From Pirellulales bacterium (GTDB taxonomy: Bacteria > Planctomycetota > Planctomycetia > Pirellulales > Thermoguttaceae), in contig JAFGRD010000080.1 of NCBI GenBank assembly GCA_016935315.1, positions 1 through 38,295 of the forward strand: DNA of 38,295 nucleotides, in the 5' to 3' direction. A program made the translations under genes and the position numbers. Below are positions 34,561 to 38,295 of this stretch, piece after piece; the stretch's first letter is position 1, and each line of letters opens with the position of its first letter. The notes below the pieces were generated by a model that worked only from the letters and a program-made list of their open reading frames with translations, had not been told where the DNA came from and made no database searches.

Positions 34561-35577
34561 TCAGGCGGCGCCGGCCCCATCCAGGGCCCGCGCCGCCTGC
34601 TTCTTTGCCCGTGAACATGTTGCGGAAGGAGTCACCACATAGTCCACGAAGGAGTGCGCCGTGCCGACGTTGGTCAGGTCCGCCTTGTCCACGGGAAATG
34701 TGCTCGTCCCTTCTGACAGTCGTCCCGTTCTTGGTCTGTCCTTCAGGTAGCCCAGCGACACCAGGAACTCGTCCATTCGTTGCGTCGTCCGTTCCAGCCA
34801 CGGTGCACGGTTGAAGAACCCATGGGGCTGACCCTCGGCGGTGAACAACTCGGCCCGATGGCCCAATTCCTTCGATTTCTCCATGAACTCGTCGCCCATG
34901 GGGGCCAATCGATCTGCCGTGCCGAAGAAGATCAACGTCGGCGGGCTGTCCTTGGTCAAGTGCAGTGTGGGGGAAATGGCTTTGCCCAACGCCGCGTCGT
35001 GGTCGATCCGCGCCATCAATTGCGGGATACCGGCAAACCGCAGCACCGGGTTGAACAGGACCAGGGCATTGGGCTGGGACGAAATCTCGGCATCTTCATC
35101 TTCGGACTCCAGGCCGGGCGTAAGTGCCGTGCAGGCAGCGATATGGCCACCCGCCGAGCCACCGGCAGCCACGACGCGTTCGGGATCGATGCCGAGTTTG
35201 GCGGCGTTCTGACGCATCCACCGCACGGCGCTCTTGGCATCTTCCACGCATTCCTTGGGTGTCACCCCGTGCCGGGATTTCACGCGGTAGTCTGCCCGTG
35301 CAGCCACCATCCCACGATTGGCGAGGTGGTTCGCTTGGGGCTCGAACTGCGTGATCCTACCGTTTTGCCACCCGCCGCCGAAGAAGAACACGATGCCGGG
35401 CCGCCGGTCGCTATCCTTCCAGCCGGGCGGGTAGTGGACGACCAATTCCAGGTCGGCCTGCTTGGTCTTCCTGTAGACGAAGGACTCGGTGTTTTGCTGC
35501 TCCGCGGCTTGTGCAGCCGCCCGATCCAGCAGGACACCGGAAAGCGCTAGAGCCCATATCGTGATTGATGTCCGCAT
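34561..35577 (-). CDS. Secreted alpha/beta-hydrolase (esterase/lipase, BD-FAE type)
   Basis: A 338-residue protein with a signal sequence (cleavage near AQA, residue 24). Hydrolase elements: oxyanion GGGW at about 67-70, nucleophile elbow GGSAGG with Ser141, Asp222 (FGTADRLAP) and His252 (EGQPHGFF), the complete triad of the xylan/feruloyl-esterase-like family. GAAGAG precedes the ATG. The core ends at about residue 280 (LGYLKDRP); the last 55 residues have no matching element in the family and end KKQAARALDGAGAA, which may mean read-through past a lost stop. Downstream of the nucleoside-hydrolase-like gene by 71 nt, on the same strand, so likely one operon. Confidence 0.88.
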   Translation of the reverse strand: MRTSITIWALALSGVLLDRAAAQAAEQQNTESFVYRKTKQADLELVVHYPPGWKDSDRRPGIVFFFGGGWQNGRITQFEPQANHLANRGMVAARADYRVKSRHGVTPKECVEDAKSAVRWMRQNAAKLGIDPERVVAAGGSAGGHIAACTALTPGLESEDEDAEISSQPNALVLFNPVLRFAGIPQLMARIDHDAALGKAISPTLHLTKDSPPTLIFFGTADRLAPMGDEFMEKSKELGHRAELFTAEGQPHGFFNRAPWLERTTQRMDEFLVSLGYLKDRPRTGRLSEGTSTFPVDKADLTNVGTAHSFVDYVVTPSATCSRAKKQAARALDGAGAA

Positions 35578-35648
35578 GATCTCTTCCTTTCTGTGGCGAA
35601 AAAAGTCGTCGCCCGAATCGCTTGCCGTGTGCGATCATGTCGTGAATG

Positions 35649-36803
35649 TCAGTTCAAAGGCATCTGGCGTAGCAGACTATTCGTGGCCTCGCCCATGGCA
35701 CGGACATGTTCCTCGTCGGGCTTCCGGCGAAAGATCTTGACGTTGCTCGGCTCGGGCGTGGGCGACCAGCGGATCACTCCGGCGTCATCCACTTTGCAGG
35801 CGATCGACACCATCTCCAGGGATTGCCGCTTCAACCCGCCTGCTTGCTCCTGGGCGACGAACCGCCACCCTTCGGAGGTCTCTGCCAAGACCCTACCGGC
35901 GGCCATCACGAGCGAGGCCGTCGACCACATGTTCCGCCGGCCTGCCAGGACTTTGTCCCACGACGGGCCCTCTCCCAACGCCAGCAACAATCTGATGACG
36001 TCGCCTCGGGCATGGTAATTGAAGGCGTAGTCGAAGTAGGCGCGAAGGGGTTTGGGAAGTCCATCAAATAGCCGCCGATGGCTGACGAGCCAGAACGTGT
36101 TGTGCGGGGCAAGTCCCATCGGGCCGTGCTCCCCGGTACACGGATACCACAGGATGGGAAGCCCACTTCGCATGAGGCCGATCCAGGCGTGGACGTCCAG
36201 ATCGACGTTCCACTCGGCACCCGGCTCTCCGGTTGTCGCCCCAGCGTTGACCAGGACCGCTCGGACTTTCTGCTGCAGCAGCTTCGGCTCCCGGTTCCAG
36301 GCCGCCGCAACCACTCGGGCAGAACCCATCACGGAGACCAGCGCAGGCTCTGGGCAAAGACGCAGCGAACTGAGCAATAATTCGATCCCCGTCTGCTCGC
36401 AACGTGGACGATCCTCCGCCGTATCCGACGGCGACCGCAAAGGGTCTATGGGGCCGGCGGCGACGGGCACCGCCTGGCCGGTGAGATAGTTCAACTGGAC
36501 CACCGGAACGAACCCCGGATCGTGCTGCCCGACGAATCTGCGGCTGGGATCAAGAATGACCGCCCGAAGATCCAGCTCAGGCAAGGCGTAGACCGTGGCG
36601 AGATCGACATGGTCATCCGGGTCTTGAGGCGGGCTGTAGAGGTCCGTCGTGTGAATCAGCGGGATCCTGCTTGCCGGGCGCTCGTTCTCCCCGGCAGCGA
36701 GAGTTGAGGTCGCGACATGTTCGAGGACACTCAACGAACCGAGGCCGGTCCCGACGCCGAGCAAGAACCGGCGACGAGACGCCATCTGTGATTGGTCTGT
36801 CAT
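35649..36803 (-). CDS. Tat-exported nucleoside-hydrolase-like protein
   Basis: A 384-residue protein starting MTDQSQMASRRRFLLGVG, whose SRRRFLL is a twin-arginine signal with a hydrophobic stretch to about Ala37. The mature N terminus has HTTDLYSPPQDPDDHVDLATVYAL, related to the calcium-binding aspartate cluster of nucleoside hydrolases (D..D...DD), and the order of strands continues in that fold (DLRAVILDPS, VSVMGSARVV, AVLVNAGA). The cluster is divergent, so N-glycosidase activity is uncertain and a DUF1593-like sugar-binding or hydrolase role is possible. GTG at 36818 sits directly against GAGGAG, so ATG 36803 is preferred. It shares a promoter region with the divergent deacetylase. Confidence 0.75.
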   Translation of the reverse strand: MTDQSQMASRRRFLLGVGTGLGSLSVLEHVATSTLAAGENERPASRIPLIHTTDLYSPPQDPDDHVDLATVYALPELDLRAVILDPSRRFVGQHDPGFVPVVQLNYLTGQAVPVAAGPIDPLRSPSDTAEDRPRCEQTGIELLLSSLRLCPEPALVSVMGSARVVAAAWNREPKLLQQKVRAVLVNAGATTGEPGAEWNVDLDVHAWIGLMRSGLPILWYPCTGEHGPMGLAPHNTFWLVSHRRLFDGLPKPLRAYFDYAFNYHARGDVIRLLLALGEGPSWDKVLAGRRNMWSTASLVMAAGRVLAETSEGWRFVAQEQAGGLKRQSLEMVSIACKVDDAGVIRWSPTPEPSNVKIFRRKPDEEHVRAMGEATNSLLRQMPLN

Positions 36804-36931
36804 CAGGGTTTTTCTCACCTCCTCGTGCGATGGAATTTCCCTTGAGTCCGCTCCGGCTGCAGCAGCCGTTGCCCCAGTTCCGGGTGGGCAAAGTCGCGAA
36901 AGGATGGTCTCCCAAGGGTCAGGGCAACCTC

Positions 36932-36966
36932 CATTCTACCCATCGGGATCGGCCGGTGGTAGAATG
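36932..36966. promoter_or_regulatory. 9-bp inverted repeat with two opposed TAGAAT boxes
   Basis: CATTCTACC (36932-36940) and GGTAGAATG (36958-36966) are perfect reverse complements separated by 17 nt. Each arm contains a TAGAAT box, the left one read on the minus strand and the right one on the plus strand, so the element could serve as a bidirectional promoter or as an operator between the nucleoside-hydrolase-like gene (36803) and the deacetylase (37051). Confidence 0.55.
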
Positions 36967-37050
36967 TGCGGAGACAAGAGGGACCACGTGCGAATGTACG
37001 CTTCGGCGGAGAGGAAGTAAAGACTCCGAAAGACCAAAAAGGGACCGATC

Positions 37051-37842
37051 ATGCACCCTACCCGTCGAGAGTTCCTCGGGGCCGCAGGCGCGACGGCGGT
37101 GAGTCTCGCCTTGCCGCTGCGTGTATCGGGCGGCGAACCGAAGCCAAAGAGCCACATCGTCACGCTCAGCTTCGATGACGGCTTCAAGAACTCGTCGATC
37201 AAAACGGCGGAGATCTACGAGAAGCACAAGCTGTCCGCCTGCATCAATGTCGTTGCCTCGGCCCACCGGAAGGACTTCCGCCCGCCAGATTACCACGATG
37301 TCCCTCGGGGCGACTTCGCACTGTGGAACGAGTTGCGGGCCCGAGGTCACGAAGTCATGCCCCATAGCTTCCAACACGCCAACCTGCAACAGTTCTCCTT
37401 CGAGGAAGGCAAGGACCTGATACGGCGGTGTCTGGATGTGTTCTCCCGGAAACTCAAAGGTTTTGAACCGAAGAAGGCCGTTTACAGCTTCGCCTACAAC
37501 GCCTCCACGCCCAAGTTGGAGGCATGGCTGCCGACTCAGGTCATGGCTTTCCGGACGAGCGGTGGAGCGATCAACCCCTGGCCGCGCCGGGGGCAAGTCA
37601 AGCTTACTTGCACGAGCTTCGGACCCGGCAACTGCGAACACGCCATCGACCGGGAGATCGACAAGCTATTGGCCCAGCAATCAGGCTGGATGATCTTCAA
37701 CACCCACGGTCTGGACGACGAGGGCTGGGGGCCGATTCGAGCCGCCTACTTGGACCGCCTGCTTGAACGTCTGGTCGGCGTCGCGTCGGTGGACGTGCTT
37801 CCCGCGGGCGCCGCCCTGTCGAAGTACGTCGACCAAGCCTGA
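37051..37842 (+). CDS. Tat-exported NodB-type polysaccharide deacetylase
   Basis: A 263-residue protein with a twin-arginine signal (TRREFLGAAGATAVS). NodB-domain motifs: LSFDDGF with metal/catalytic Asp42/Asp43 and HSFQH with His108/His112, the zinc-binding pair; further along, YSFAYNAST and a C-terminal MIFNTHGL (motif 5-like His). This is the carbohydrate esterase family 4 fold that removes N- or O-acetyl groups from chitin, peptidoglycan or xylan. AGGGA lies about 6-10 nt upstream of the ATG. It is divergent from the nucleoside-hydrolase-like gene. The substrate is not visible, but export and the neighbouring esterase suggest an extracellular polysaccharide. Confidence 0.9.
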   Translation: MHPTRREFLGAAGATAVSLALPLRVSGGEPKPKSHIVTLSFDDGFKNSSIKTAEIYEKHKLSACINVVASAHRKDFRPPDYHDVPRGDFALWNELRARGHEVMPHSFQHANLQQFSFEEGKDLIRRCLDVFSRKLKGFEPKKAVYSFAYNASTPKLEAWLPTQVMAFRTSGGAINPWPRRGQVKLTCTSFGPGNCEHAIDREIDKLLAQQSGWMIFNTHGLDDEGWGPIRAAYLDRLLERLVGVASVDVLPAGAALSKYVDQA

Positions 37843-38166
37843 TTTGCCGCGCACTCGATACTGCGGGCATATTGACCGACGAGATGAACTGAGGTCGAAG
37901 GTTCAAGCCGTCTCCGGACCGTGTTTTCCGCAATTCACAAAAAAGGGCGGACGGTTGCAGGGGTACGTCGACGTCTACTTCGAGGAGGAAGACGACCGGT
38001 TTCCCTTCGCAAGACAGATATCTGCGATTCGCGCGCAAGTACTTCTGGTCGAGGTCGAATAGAGGGGCCGTTGCAGTGGTGTCACTGTCGTGCCACCCAG
38101 CCGCTCCGGCTGCCGGGGACTCGAATTGTTTCGCATACTTTCGGCCCGGCGAGAAACAGGCCCGTT
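37843..38166 (+). other. Non-coding stretch with two hairpins, possible small RNA
   Basis: No convincing gene follows the deacetylase. A 34-residue frame ending at 38062 (LQGYVDVYFEEEDDRFPF...) looks protein-like in composition but lacks a normal start and could be a gene remnant. Two hairpins are seen: CAGTG (38074-38078)/CACTG (38083-38087) with a GTGT loop, and CAGCCG (38098-38103)/CGGCTG (38107-38112) with a CTC loop. A tRNA-like string at 38115-38126 has no paired T stem. The strong terminator at 38167 makes a small RNA transcript plausible. Confidence 0.35.
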
Positions 38167-38207
38167 GACGCAAACCGCTTTGGCATATGGGGTTGCGTCG
38201 GTTTTTT
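38167..38207 (+). terminator. Strong intrinsic terminator
   Basis: GACGCAAACC (38167-38176) pairs with GGTTGCGTC (38191-38199), nine pairs with one bulged A, followed by GG and six Ts (38202-38207). This is the clearest rho-independent terminator of the window. The nearest upstream gene, the deacetylase, stops 325 nt earlier, so it may end a separate transcript or a long 3' UTR. Confidence 0.75.
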
Positions 38208-38295
38208 ACCGCCTGGGTTGCTCCCCAAACGGCCGAAAATGGGGCGGAAAACGCGTCGTAAGTCCTGTGGTGACAACCGGTTGGAATTATTGAGC

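Noticed and set aside
38110-38160. tRNA-like string (GGACTCGAATT)
   Set aside because: The 3' side does not pair with the 5' side of the supposed T stem, and no anticodon or acceptor stem can be drawn.
1-38295. CRISPR arrays, prophage genes, transposase genes
   Set aside because: None seen: no regularly spaced repeats, no phage structural genes, no DDE transposase or integrase.

Overview
The window is GC-rich chromosomal DNA that most likely comes from a planctomycete, probably near the Pirellulales. Supporting signs are a secreted PQQ-type propeller with the planctomycete-typical WPQFRGP start, a Tat-exported Gfo/Idh/MocA oxidoreductase, secreted HEAT-repeat and FG-GAP proteins, very large secreted carbohydrate-active enzymes, Tat signals on several further enzymes, and a 73-residue IF-1 gene standing alone among accessory genes. 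The taxonomic placement is inferred from family content, not from a marker phylogeny.

Layout. 1-225: the 3' end of a group II intron (domains V and VI), two further hairpins and a structured intergenic repeat whose second copy lies at 3374-3436. 226-3367: two divergent genes for secreted proteins (a PQQ-like propeller and an unrecognised protein) with back-to-back promoters. 3659-6358: a membrane-anchored SGNH hydrolase/TPR protein. 6630-7034: a small three-helix membrane protein of visibly lower GC. 7357-22735: six large co-directional genes that look like a secreted glycan-degradation locus: a beta-propeller/(alpha/alpha)6 glycosidase fusion, a 1725-residue GH2-type enzyme, a Gfo/Idh/MocA oxidoreductase, a HEAT protein, an FG-GAP protein and an SGNH esterase/propeller fusion.

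22732-27582 (minus strand): a small membrane protein gene, a CheV-type CheW-REC adaptor and a six-PAS histidine kinase; the last two overlap by 17 nt and look like one signalling unit. 27755-30621: a SAM methyltransferase overlapping a GT87-type membrane glycosyltransferase, then a small anchored proline-rich protein. 30781-32136 (minus): an APC-family permease. 32274-32495: infA. 32825-34534: a secreted protein of unknown function with a GTG start. 34561-36803 (minus): a secreted alpha/beta-hydrolase and a Tat-exported nucleoside-hydrolase-like protein, divergent from a Tat-exported NodB-type polysaccharide deacetylase (37051-37842). The last 450 bases hold no convincing gene but contain three hairpins, the last a strong intrinsic terminator, so a small RNA is possible there.

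Taken together, most of the window serves extracytoplasmic carbohydrate chemistry (hydrolysis, de-esterification, oxidation, binding), with a sensory module and a membrane glycosyl/methyl-transfer pair beside it. No phage, CRISPR, tRNA or rRNA was seen. The most unusual items are the covarying repeat pair at 153-212 and 3374-3436, the enzyme fusions at 7357 and 10013, the CheV/six-PAS kinase pair, and the hairpin-terminator region at the right end.
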